A stretch of 6,875 nt of DNA from Thiomonas sp. (GCA_027451915.1 DAIDHU010000090.1:1-6875); one strand, 5' to 3'; positions 1-5,915 are shown, counted from the first letter of the stretch. The notes: generated by a model from the sequence alone, not told the origin. Program-made: numbers and translations.

Positions 1-340
1 CGAAGGCCGCCAGCGCCAGCGCCGCGCCCACCCAGAGAGCTTCGGACCGGCTGAGCTCGCCGCTGGTGACGGGGCGGCGCGCGGTGCGCTGCACGTGGCG
101 GTCGAACTCGGCGTCCGCCGCGTCGTTGACCGCGCAGCCGGCCGAGCGCATGAGCACGGTGCCGGCGCTGAACACCAGCAGCAGGCGCCAGCCGGGGAAG
201 CCGCCGGAGGCGATCCACAGCGCCGCCAGCGTCGGCCACAGCAGCAGCAGCCAGCCGGCGGGACGGTTCCAGCGGATCAGGTCCAGCCACAGCGCGATGC
301 GGCTGCGCGCGGCCTGGGGTGCGGGGGCGGCGGAATTCAC
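1..340 (-). CDS. ubiA: 4-hydroxybenzoate polyprenyltransferase UbiA, N-terminal part (cut by left edge)
   Basis: UbiA is an integral inner-membrane prenyltransferase that attaches the polyprenyl tail to 4-hydroxybenzoate in ubiquinone synthesis. The 113 visible codons are roughly the first 40% of a family usually near 290 residues. They show the entry helix with the typical LLLLWPTLAALW (residues 31-42) and the first Asp-rich motif NDAADAEFD (72-80), which binds Mg-diphosphate, followed by the family-typical R-T-A-x-R-P-V-x-S-G (85-94). I chose the GTG at 340 because the protein then begins like known UbiA proteins. An in-frame ATG at 394 would add 18 residues of unconvincing sequence (MGVCKPRCAAG...). 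Neither start has a clear Shine-Dalgarno. The gene lies 94 bases downstream of dps on the same strand, with no obvious terminator between, so co-transcription is possible. Family call is secure; the exact start is not. Confidence 0.9.
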   Translation of the reverse strand, partial: MNSAAPAPQAARSRIALWLDLIRWNRPAGWLLLLWPTLAALWIASGGFPGWRLLLVFSAGTVLMRSAGCAVNDAADAEFDRHVQRTARRPVTSGELSRSEALWVGAALALAAF

Positions 341-434
341 GGCATGGCATGGTACGCCAAGGCCCGCGGCGCACCGGGGCTTGCAAACCCCCATGAATTC
401 ACCGCGACGCGGAATGCGCCGCGGATGTGAGCGC

Positions 435-953
435 TTACTCGCCGAGCATGGAGCGCAGCATCCACGCGGACTTCTCGTGGATGTCCATGCGCGCGGACAA
501 CAGGTCGGTGGTGGGCTGATCGCCTGCCTGCTCCACCAGGGGCAGCAATTCGCGGGCGGTGGCGGCCACGGCCTCGTTGCCCTGGACCAGTCGGCGGATC
601 ATGTCCTCCGCGCTGGGAGGCTCCATGGGGGCGTCGCCCAGCTTGGTCAGCTGCCCGAACGCGGCGTAGGAGCCCGGCGCGCTGTAGCCCAGCGCGCGAA
701 TGCGTTCGGCGATGGGATCGACGGCGTTCCACAGCTCGTTGTACTGGGACATGAACATCAGGTGCAGGGTGTTGAACATCGGCCCCGTGACGTTCCAGTG
801 GAAATTGTGGGTGGTCAGGTACAGGGTGTAGGTGTCGGCCAGCAGGCGCGACAGGCCCTGCGCGATGGCCTCGCGGTTTTTCTCGGTGATGCCGATGCCG
901 AGGTTTTTCGAGGTCAGGTGCAACTTCGGGGCGGCGGGAGCGCTTTTGCTCAT
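435..953 (-). CDS. dps: Dps-family ferritin / DNA-protection protein during starvation
   Basis: This is a complete 172-residue protein of normal length for the Dps family. These proteins assemble as dodecamers, oxidise Fe(II) with peroxide and store the ferric core; many also coat DNA. The ferroxidase signature is clear: HWN at 52-54, His64, Asp79 and Glu83 (in DPIAERIRALG). The spacings from His52 (+12, +27, +31) are exactly those of E. coli His51, His63, Asp78 and Glu82. At +16, where E. coli has Asp67 and most relatives Asp or Glu, this protein has Met68 (LHLMFMSQY). The N-terminal tail of about 18 residues carries several lysines (K3, K10, K16), which could contact DNA. The ATG at 953 has a good Shine-Dalgarno (GGAGAG, 7-base gap); the open frame runs further upstream but that part is not protein-like. 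Family assignment is firm; DNA binding is inference. Confidence 0.95.
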   Translation of the reverse strand: MSKSAPAAPKLHLTSKNLGIGITEKNREAIAQGLSRLLADTYTLYLTTHNFHWNVTGPMFNTLHLMFMSQYNELWNAVDPIAERIRALGYSAPGSYAAFGQLTKLGDAPMEPPSAEDMIRRLVQGNEAVAATARELLPLVEQAGDQPTTDLLSARMDIHEKSAWMLRSMLGE

Positions 954-960
954 CGGGACA

Positions 961-966
961 CTCTCC
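961..966 (-). promoter_or_regulatory. Ribosome binding site of dps
   Basis: On the minus strand this reads GGAGAG, seven bases before the ATG at 953. It decides the dps start against the much longer upstream-extended open frame, because it is the only strong Shine-Dalgarno near a candidate start. Confidence 0.7.
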
Positions 967-1003
967 AATAGTGGGGCGCGCGCCGGGTGCGCCGATGCCC
1001 GGG

Positions 1004-1012
1004 ATTTAAGCA
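1004..1012 (-). promoter_or_regulatory. Possible extended -10 element for dps
   Basis: On the minus strand this reads TGC followed by TTAAAT, an extended -10-like element about 50 bases upstream of the dps ATG. No matching -35 hexamer is seen 16-18 bases further upstream. It is one of the few AT-rich spots in the stretch. Weak evidence only. Confidence 0.22.
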
Positions 1013-1100
1013 CGAAGCCTGCGCGGCGAGGCGCCTGTGCGCATTCACACATAGAGTGCAGGGAATTGCTGCGAGCTTCGTGTCGAAACCGCAACACGAT

Positions 1101-1123
1101 GCCCGCCCGCCATCGGGCCGGGC
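1101..1123. repeat. GC-rich hairpin in the divergent region
   Basis: GCCCG-CCCG, loop CCAT, CGGG-C-CGGGC: a nine-base-pair stem with a single bulged C at 1118 and a four-base loop. There is no T-tract on either side, so it is not a typical intrinsic terminator. It could be a transcript structure or simply a by-product of high GC. Confidence 0.5.
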
Positions 1124-1193
1124 GCCGGACAGGGGAGCCAGGGCGCTGCGGCGAGCATGCGGGATTCACCCAAGGCCGGCTCGCGTCGTCATA

Positions 1194-1213
1194 CACCAGG
1201 GGGTTCCTGGGTG
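1194..1213. repeat. Imperfect inverted repeat in the divergent region
   Basis: CACCAGG, loop GGGTT, CCTGGGTG: seven base pairs with one bulged G. A TCACCC at 1165-1170 is also the inverse of the GGGTGA at 1209-1214. The arrangement could be an operator for dps or for the cytochrome gene, but no regulator is recognised from it. Confidence 0.4.
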
Positions 1214-1258
1214 AGATCGTGCGGCAATATTCCGATACCCCTTGATGCCCGTTCGTCG

Positions 1259-1288
1259 TTGCGACCTGCGCCGGCGTGGGAGTACGAT
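1259..1288 (+). promoter_or_regulatory. Candidate sigma70-type promoter of the cytochrome gene
   Basis: TTGCGA (1259-1264) and TACGAT (1283-1288) are separated by 18 bases; each matches the sigma70 consensus at four of six positions. A start near 1295 would give a leader of about 75 bases before the ATG at 1372. The match is modest and the sequence GC-rich, so this is only a candidate. Confidence 0.3.
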
Positions 1289-1309
1289 GCGGGAAAACCA
1301 CTAAGCCCA

Positions 1310-1323
1310 TTGATTCCGGTCAT
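1310..1323 (+). promoter_or_regulatory. Degenerate FNR/Anr-like box
   Basis: TTGAT-TCCG-GTCAT fits the oxygen-regulator consensus TTGAT-N4-ATCAA at eight of ten defined positions: the left half is perfect, the right half has three of five. It lies about 50 bases before a c-type cytochrome gene, where control by oxygen would make sense. It is also downstream of the candidate promoter, a position that would favour repression rather than activation. One such match could be chance. Confidence 0.2.
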
Positions 1324-1371
1324 TTTTGTTCGTGGGCCGGGCATCGCCTTCCCGTTCTCCCTCCCTCCATC

Positions 1372-2139
1372 ATGCGCCAGCTCAATCAGCTATCGGTTGT
1401 CGAGAAACTCCAGCACACCGGCTTCATCATCCTCGTCTGTTTCGGCCTTCTGTGCGCCGAGCTCTACCTGTTCGTCACCCACACGGGCCTGGACGGCAAG
1501 GCGGGTGTCACCCTCAAGGACATCCAGTTGTCCTACGCCGGCAATCCCGACGGCAGCAAGCTGCAGACCGTGCTGCCCACCATGCTCACCAACGCCGGCG
1601 TTCCCAAGTCGGAATGGCCGCAGGACAAGGCCCTGTTCGACCACTGGATCGCCGGCGGTCGCACCCAGGCCGAGTACGACACCCAGATCAAGCCCTTCGT
1701 CGCCCAGCACTGCCTGATGTGCCACAGCGTGGCCATGAGCCAGCAGCTGCACAACCCGCCGCTGGTCACCTATGACGACCTGAAGGCCGTGACCAACGTC
1801 GACACCGGCATGAGCTACACCACCATGTTCATGACCGGCATGGTGCACCTGACCATGCTGGGCGTGATCTTCTGGCTGGCGGCCTACCTGTTCGTGCGCA
1901 CCCGCGTGAACAACCAGATCAAGGCCATCGCCGTGATCACCCCGTTCATCGCCATGATGCTGGACTTCTCTGGCTGGTTCCTGACCAAGCAGAACCCCAA
2001 TTTCGCGTGGTTCGTGCTGATCGGCGGGGGCCTGTCCTGCCCGATCGCCGCGCTGGAGCTGGTCGTGTCCTTCTTTGACATGTGGGTCGGCATCCCCGGC
2101 TTCCTGCAGCAGAAGCTGGTGGCCGAAGCGCGCAAGTAA
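1372..2139 (+). CDS. Membrane-anchored mono-heme c-type cytochrome, four predicted membrane helices
   Basis: The product is a 255-residue inner-membrane protein that probably carries electrons; partner and pathway are not recognised. From the N-terminus: a membrane helix at about 16-36; a soluble domain at about 37-148, presumably periplasmic, with one heme-c attachment motif CLMCH (114-118), followed by NPPLVTYDDLK (128-138), typical of small cytochrome c domains; then three helices at about 151-175, 184-204 and 210-235, and a short basic tail. His159 lies inside the second helix and could be a heme or quinone-site ligand, which is inference. The soluble domain has several Met residues near the heme (M122, M147) that could be the sixth ligand. 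The ATG at 1372 has no Shine-Dalgarno; an in-frame GTG at 1276 would add 32 unlikely residues. The gene stands alone between a divergent dps and a terminator-like hairpin. No oxidase or dehydrogenase subunit is adjacent. Confidence 0.85.
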   Translation: MRQLNQLSVVEKLQHTGFIILVCFGLLCAELYLFVTHTGLDGKAGVTLKDIQLSYAGNPDGSKLQTVLPTMLTNAGVPKSEWPQDKALFDHWIAGGRTQAEYDTQIKPFVAQHCLMCHSVAMSQQLHNPPLVTYDDLKAVTNVDTGMSYTTMFMTGMVHLTMLGVIFWLAAYLFVRTRVNNQIKAIAVITPFIAMMLDFSGWFLTKQNPNFAWFVLIGGGLSCPIAALELVVSFFDMWVGIPGFLQQKLVAEARK

Positions 2140-2158
2140 GCAGCGCCAGGCTCCGGTC

Positions 2159-2195
2159 CAAGGCCGCCGCCGCCCGCAAGGGTGGGGCGGCCTTG
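2159..2195 (+). terminator. Strong terminator-like hairpin after the cytochrome gene
   Basis: CAAGGCCGCC (2159-2168) pairs perfectly with GGCGGCCTTG (2186-2195). After a bulged G at 2169, CCGCCC pairs with GGGTGG (one G-T pair) around a GCAA tetraloop at 2176-2179. The stem is thus 16 base pairs. The following TCGTTCG is a poor U-tract, so termination strength is uncertain. Its place 20 bases after the stop and ahead of glmU fits the end of the cytochrome transcript. Confidence 0.7.
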
Positions 2196-2209
2196 TCGTT
2201 CGTGACGTC

Positions 2210-2227
2210 CCCCCGCGCACGCGGGGG
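2210..2227. repeat. Second GC hairpin before glmU
   Basis: CCCCCGC, loop GCAC, GCGGGGG: a perfect seven-base-pair stem 14 bases after the terminator-like hairpin. No T-tract follows. It may back up termination from the cytochrome gene, or act as insulation upstream of the glmU promoter. Confidence 0.5.
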
Positions 2228-2260
2228 CTGCCCGGGCGGCGGCGCACGGGGTCGTCCCCC

Positions 2261-2266
2261 TAGAAT
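2261..2266 (+). promoter_or_regulatory. -10 element of the glmU-glmS operon
   Basis: TAGAAT matches the sigma70 -10 consensus at five of six positions and ends eight bases before the glmU ATG. Transcription would start around 2272-2275, giving a leaderless or nearly leaderless mRNA. This agrees with the absence of any Shine-Dalgarno before the ATG. No good -35 hexamer is seen at the expected distance (around 2238-2243 is all G/C). Confidence 0.45.
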
Positions 2267-2274
2267 CGCAGCCC

Positions 2275-3696
2275 ATGACAAACCCCGACAGCCTCCGCGC
2301 CCAGGGCGCACGAGAGTCCGCCCTGCAGGTCGTGGTCCTGGCCGCCGGCAAGGGCACGCGCATGCGCTCGCGCCTGCCCAAGGTGCTGCAGCCCCTGGCC
2401 GGACGCGCCTTGCTGGCGCATGTGCTGGACACGGCGCACGCGTTGCACGACGCCCGCTGCGTGGTGGTCGTGGGCCACGGCGCGCAGCAGGTGCGCGCGG
2501 CCTTCGCCTCGCGCGAACACCTGGGATTTTGCGAACAGGAGCCGCAACTGGGCACCGGCCACGCCGTGCTGCAGGCCTGCCCGCAGCTCGACGACTCCGG
2601 CGTGGTGTTGGTGCTCTACGGCGACGTGCCGCTGGTGCGCGCGCAGACCCTGCAGCCCTTGCTCGACGCCGCCCGCGGCGGCGCGCTGGCCGTGCTCACG
2701 GTCATGCTGGATCAGCCCGAGGGCTACGGGCGCATCCTGCGCGACCCGCAGGGCCGCGTCCTGCGCATTGTCGAGCACAAGGACGCCACGCCGGCCGAGC
2801 GCGCGATTCGCGAAGTCAACAGCGGCATCCTGGCCGCCCCCGCCGCCGCCCTCAAGCGCTGGGTGGCCGCGCTGCGCAACGACAATGCCCAGGCCGAGTA
2901 CTACCTCACCGACGTGGTGCAGATGGCCCAGGCCGAGGGCCTCGCGGTGCACGCGGTGGTGGCCGCCGACGCCGAGGAGCTCCTGGGCGTGAACGACCGC
3001 CTGCAGCTGGCCCGGCTCGAACGCGTGGTGCAGCGCAGGAACGCCGAGCGCCTGATGCGCGAGGGTGTCACCCTGCTCGATCCCGAGCGCATCGACGTGC
3101 GCGGCGAGCTGCTGTGCGGGCAGGATGTGCGCATCGACGTGGGTTGCGTGTTCGAGGGGCGCGTGGAGCTGGCCGACGGCGTGCAGGTGGGCCCCCACTG
3201 CGTGCTGCGCGACTGCCGCATCGGCCCCGAAAGCCGCATCGAGGCCTTCTCCCACCTGGACGGCGCCAGCTGCGCGGAAGGCGCGCGCATCGGGCCCTAC
3301 GCTCGCCTGCGCCCGGGCACCGAGCTGGCGCGCGACGTGCACATCGGCAATTTCACGGAAGTGAAGAACAGCCGCATCGGCGACGGCAGCAAGGCCAATC
3401 ACCTGAGCTACGTCGGGGACACCACGGTGGGCGAGCGCGTGAACATCGGCGCCGGCACCATCACCTGCAATTACGACGGCGCGGCCAAGCACCGCACCGT
3501 CATCGAGGATGACGCCTTCATCGGCTCCGACACCCAGCTGGTCGCGCCGGTGCGCGTGGGCAAGGGTGCCACGCTGGGGGCGGGCACCACGCTCACGCGC
3601 GACGCCCCGGCGGGGCAGCTCATCGTGTCGCGCGCTCGCCAGCTCACCATCACGAGCTGGACCCGTCCGCAGAAAAACCCTTCCAACGAAAGCTGA
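2275..3696 (+). CDS. glmU: Bifunctional N-acetylglucosamine-1-phosphate uridyltransferase / glucosamine-1-phosphate acetyltransferase
   Basis: GlmU is a cytosolic trimer that acetylates glucosamine-1-phosphate with acetyl-CoA (C-terminal domain), then joins GlcNAc-1-phosphate to UTP (N-terminal domain) to make UDP-GlcNAc. The protein has 473 residues, close to the 456 of E. coli, with about 12 extra at the N-terminus. The Rossmann-type uridyltransferase domain shows LAAGKGTRM (22-30), QLGTGHA (91-97), YGDVPL (115-120, metal-binding Asp117), GYGR (150-153), VEHKDAT (166-172) and the second metal ligand Asn240 in GVNDR. The left-handed beta-helix, from about 265 on, carries the acetyl-transfer His376 in KANHLSYVGD and NIGAGTITCNYDG (390-402). 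All key residues are present. The start is the first plausible Met, immediately after a -10-like element and with no Shine-Dalgarno. The stop is three bases before glmS, so the two are likely translationally coupled. Confidence 0.97.
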   Translation: MTNPDSLRAQGARESALQVVVLAAGKGTRMRSRLPKVLQPLAGRALLAHVLDTAHALHDARCVVVVGHGAQQVRAAFASREHLGFCEQEPQLGTGHAVLQACPQLDDSGVVLVLYGDVPLVRAQTLQPLLDAARGGALAVLTVMLDQPEGYGRILRDPQGRVLRIVEHKDATPAERAIREVNSGILAAPAAALKRWVAALRNDNAQAEYYLTDVVQMAQAEGLAVHAVVAADAEELLGVNDRLQLARLERVVQRRNAERLMREGVTLLDPERIDVRGELLCGQDVRIDVGCVFEGRVELADGVQVGPHCVLRDCRIGPESRIEAFSHLDGASCAEGARIGPYARLRPGTELARDVHIGNFTEVKNSRIGDGSKANHLSYVGDTTVGERVNIGAGTITCNYDGAAKHRTVIEDDAFIGSDTQLVAPVRVGKGATLGAGTTLTRDAPAGQLIVSRARQLTITSWTRPQKNPSNES

Positions 3697-3699
3697 GCC

Positions 3700-5508
3700 A
3701 TGTGTGGAATCGTCGGCGCCGCTGCGCGCCACAACATCGTTCCGGTGCTGCTCGAAGGCCTGCAGCGTCTCGAATACCGCGGCTACGACTCCTGCGGCCT
3801 GGCTGTGCACGAGGCCGGGCGCCTGCAGCGCCTGCGCACGACGCAGCGCGTCGCCGACCTGCGCGCCCAGGCCGAGGGCCTGCAGGCCTCCACAGGCATC
3901 TGCCATACCCGCTGGGCCACCCACGGCGCACCCGCCACCCACAACGCGCACCCGATGATCTCGCGCGGCGAGCTCGCGCTGGTGCACAACGGCATCATCG
4001 AGAACCACGACGAGCTGCGCGCCGAGTTGCAGGGCGCCGGCTACGAATTCGAGAGCCAGACCGATACCGAGGTGGTCGCGCACCTGGTGCACAGCCTGTA
4101 CCGCGGCGACCTGTTCGACGCCGTGCAGCGCGCGGTCGCGCGCCTGCGCGGCGCCTACGCCATCGCCGTGTTGCACAACGCCGAGCCCGAGGTGGTGGTG
4201 GGCGCGCGCGCCGGCAGCCCGCTGGTGCTGGGCCAGGGCGACGACGGCTGCTACATCGCCTCCGACGCGCTGGCCCTGGCCGGCAGCGCCGAGCGCGTGG
4301 CCTATCTCGAGGAAGGCGACGTGGTGCGCATCCACCCGACCGGCGCGCAGGTGGTGGACGTGCAGCGTCGCCCGGTGGAGCGCGCCTGGCATGCGCTGCA
4401 GGCCTATGCCGGGGCCACCGAGCTGGGCCCGTACCGGCACTACATGCAAAAGGAGATCTTCGAGCAGCCTCGCGCGGTGGGCGACACCCTGGACGGTATC
4501 GAGACCATCGGGGCCGGGCTGTTCGGAGACAAGTCCGGCGTGCTTGGCCGCATCCGGCGCGTGCTCATCCTCGCCTGCGGCACCAGCCATTACGCCGGCA
4601 GCGTGGCGCGCCACTGGATCGAGGCCCTGGCGCGCGTACCGGTGGACGTGGAAGTGGCCAGCGAATACCGCACCCGCGACAGCGTGCCCGACCCGGACAC
4701 CCTGGTGGTGGGCGTATCCCAGAGCGGCGAGACCGCGGACACCCTGGCCGCCTTGCGCCACGCGCGCGGCCTGGGCATGCATCACCAGCTCGCCGTGTGC
4801 AACGTGCCCGGCAGCGCGATGATGCGCGAGTGCGCGTTGAGCTTCGCCACGCGCGCGGGAGTGGAAATCGGCGTGGCCTCCACCAAGGCCTTCACCACCC
4901 AGCTGGTGGCGCTGTTCCTGCTGGCCCTGACCCTGGCCAAGCTGCGCGGGCGCCTGGACGAGCAGCAGGAGCAGCAGCAACTGCAGCAGTTGCGCCACCT
5001 GCCGGTGGCCCTGCAGGCCGCGCTGGCCACCGAGCCCCAGATCATGGCCTGGGCCGAGACCTTCACGCGCCACGACAACGCGCTGTTCCTGGGCCGCGGC
5101 ATGCACTATCCCATCGCACAGGAGGGCGCGCTCAAGCTCAAGGAGATCTCCTACATCCACGCCGAGGCCTACCCGGCCGGCGAGCTCAAGCACGGCCCCC
5201 TGGCCCTGGTGACCGACGCCATGCCGGTGGTGGTGGTGGCCCCCAACGACGCGTTGCTGGACAAGCTCAAGAGCAATCTGCAGGAAGTACGCGCGCGCGG
5301 CGGCCGCCTGTACGTGCTCACCGACGCCGGCACGCGCATCGACAACACCGAGGGGGTGCACGCCATCCGCCTGCCCGAGCACTACGGACTGCTGTCGCCC
5401 GTGGTCCACGTGGTGCCGCTGCAGCTGCTGGCCTACCACACTGCCGTCGCCCGGGGCACGGACGTGGACAAGCCGAGGAACCTGGCGAAAAGCGTGACCG
5501 TGGAGTGA
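3700..5508 (+). CDS. glmS: Glutamine--fructose-6-phosphate aminotransferase (isomerizing)
   Basis: GlmS makes glucosamine-6-phosphate from fructose-6-phosphate and glutamine, the first committed step to UDP-GlcNAc. The protein is complete at 602 residues (E. coli 609). The glutaminase domain begins MCGIVGA, with Cys2 becoming the N-terminal nucleophile after Met removal. It has RGYDSCG (27-33), HTRWATHG (69-76), NGIIEN (97-102) and SQTDTE (119-124). The first SIS domain has CGTSHYA (293-299), SQSGETADT (340-348) and STKAFTTQ (394-401). The second has LGRGMHYPIAQEGALKLKEI (464-483), then AYPAGELKHGP (490-500). The C-terminal KPRNLAKSVTVE carries the ring-opening Lys597. A Gln-rich patch (EQQEQQQLQQ, 421-430) sits in the variable linker between the SIS domains. 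It follows glmU by three bases with only a weak Shine-Dalgarno, so coupling is likely. The short spacing leaves no room for a glmS ribozyme. Confidence 0.98.
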   Translation: MCGIVGAAARHNIVPVLLEGLQRLEYRGYDSCGLAVHEAGRLQRLRTTQRVADLRAQAEGLQASTGICHTRWATHGAPATHNAHPMISRGELALVHNGIIENHDELRAELQGAGYEFESQTDTEVVAHLVHSLYRGDLFDAVQRAVARLRGAYAIAVLHNAEPEVVVGARAGSPLVLGQGDDGCYIASDALALAGSAERVAYLEEGDVVRIHPTGAQVVDVQRRPVERAWHALQAYAGATELGPYRHYMQKEIFEQPRAVGDTLDGIETIGAGLFGDKSGVLGRIRRVLILACGTSHYAGSVARHWIEALARVPVDVEVASEYRTRDSVPDPDTLVVGVSQSGETADTLAALRHARGLGMHHQLAVCNVPGSAMMRECALSFATRAGVEIGVASTKAFTTQLVALFLLALTLAKLRGRLDEQQEQQQLQQLRHLPVALQAALATEPQIMAWAETFTRHDNALFLGRGMHYPIAQEGALKLKEISYIHAEAYPAGELKHGPLALVTDAMPVVVVAPNDALLDKLKSNLQEVRARGGRLYVLTDAGTRIDNTEGVHAIRLPEHYGLLSPVVHVVPLQLLAYHTAVARGTDVDKPRNLAKSVTVE

Positions 5509-5531
5509 GGTTTCTTCGATACCGGTATTGA
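5470..5531 (+). other. attTn7-type attachment site: glmS 3' end plus 23 bases downstream
   Basis: Tn7 and many relatives use TnsD/TniQ to recognise the conserved last codons of glmS and insert about 25 bases past the stop. Here the recognised codons (for KPRNLAKSVTVE) are intact up to the stop at 5506-5508. The next 23 bases lead to a transposon-like TGTGG terminus at 5532. The five bases just before it, ATTGA (5527-5531), are the expected target duplication. The second copy would be at the far end of the element, outside the window. Confidence 0.6.
5516..5531. repeat. Near-palindrome between glmS stop and the element boundary
   Basis: TCGATACCGGTATTGA contains a perfect ten-base palindrome (ATACCGGTAT, 5519-5528) and pairs two further bases on each side with one G-T mismatch in between. 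It ends exactly at the base before TGTGG. It could be what is left of the glmS terminator stem; no T-tract follows. Confidence 0.5.
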
Positions 5532-5540
5532 TGTGGAGTT

Positions 5541-5560
5541 GCAGTTAAAGGCTGTCCCGC
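5541..5560 (+). repeat. Putative TnsB-binding repeat, copy 1
   Basis: GCAGTTAAAGGCTGTCCCGC, nine bases in from the TGTGG terminus. It directly abuts copy 2 with no spacer and matches it at 16 of 20 positions. Confidence 0.6.
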
Positions 5561-5580
5561 GCAGATAAGACCTGTCCCGC
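5561..5580 (+). repeat. Putative TnsB-binding repeat, copy 2
   Basis: GCAGATAAGACCTGTCCCGC, tandem with copy 1. The shared core CTGTCCCGC is identical in both and the GCAG-TAA part is also kept. The differences fall at positions 5, 9, 10 and 11 of the repeat. Confidence 0.6.
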
Positions 5581-5615
5581 CTGGGACCTAGTGGGACGCC
5601 GGGTCTGCAGATCTG

Positions 5616-5635
5616 GAAGTTCAAGGCGGGACTGC
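5616..5635 (+). repeat. Degenerate third copy of the end repeat
   Basis: GAAGTTCAAGGCGGGACTGC matches copy 1 at 14 of 20 positions, best in its left half (AGTT-AAGGC). The right half instead carries GGCGGGAC, the inverse of the core GTCCCGCC. Between copies 2 and 3 are two more GGGAC words (5583-5587, 5593-5597). Spaced, diverging inner sites are normal in Tn7-type ends, but this copy alone would not be convincing. Confidence 0.35.
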
Positions 5636-5710
5636 GTAGGAAGTCGCAGGGGCTCCCCTCCCAGGTGTGGGCCCCAACCGTTGGCAACCGTGCCAGGACC
5701 GACAGAGCCA

Positions 5711-5740
5711 CTTCCCCACGCGGGGGAAGCAGCTAGCTGC
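5711..5740. repeat. Hairpin followed by a 12-base palindrome
   Basis: CTTCCCC (5711-5717) and GGGGAAG (5723-5729) form a seven-base-pair stem with loop ACGCG. The perfect palindrome GCAGCTAGCTGC (5729-5740) starts on the last base of the stem. There is no T-tract. It could terminate read-through from glmS into the cargo, or be a binding site. Confidence 0.45.
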
Positions 5741-5915
5741 CCAGAAGCGCCGAAGGACTGTGGGCGTCAGCTCGTCGGCCTTTGCGGTCACTGAGCGGGG
5801 CGAGCCAGACGTCGGCTTTGTAGCGTTCTCGGCCATTCGGGCACGAAGGCATAACTGACGCAGACTGACATAAAGCAGTCACTGGGCGCACCGTCGGAAG
5901 GTCCCGCCCCGGCTG

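Larger units (their letters stand above)
954..1371. other. Non-coding divergent region between dps and the cytochrome gene
   Basis: The 418 bases separate two genes transcribed away from each other, so both promoters should lie here. No open frame in it looks like a protein: the frames that cross it have proline/arginine-rich composition typical of GC-rich noise. I see two hairpins (1101-1123 and 1194-1213), a weak -10 element facing dps, a weak sigma70-like promoter facing the cytochrome, and one degenerate FNR-like dyad. I do not see a convincing OxyR or Fur box. Confidence 0.7.

Noticed and set aside
66..971. A 301-codon plus-strand frame across ubiA and dps
   Set aside because: Antisense to two recognised genes, and low-complexity composition.
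2082..3512. A 476-codon plus-strand frame overlapping glmU
   Set aside because: Arg/Gly/Ala-rich shadow of glmU with no recognisable motif; the GlmU motifs are all in the frame starting at 2275.
3697..3699. Possible glmS ribozyme upstream of glmS
   Set aside because: Only three bases separate glmU and glmS, so there is no untranslated leader to hold one.
2260..5439. A 1059-codon open frame on the minus strand, antisense to glmU and glmS
   Set aside because: It mirrors the codon structure of two certain genes. Its translation is repetitive Ala/Gly/His/Val-rich sequence with no domain, as expected from the antisense frame of highly GC3-biased genes.
3702..5531. A 609-codon plus-strand frame overlapping glmS
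   Set aside because: Arg/Pro/Ala-rich shadow in the third frame of glmS; every GlmS active-site motif lies in the frame starting at 3700.
5541..5580. CRISPR-like array
   Set aside because: Two directly abutting 20-bp copies without spacers; the arrangement fits transposon end sites, not repeat-spacer units.
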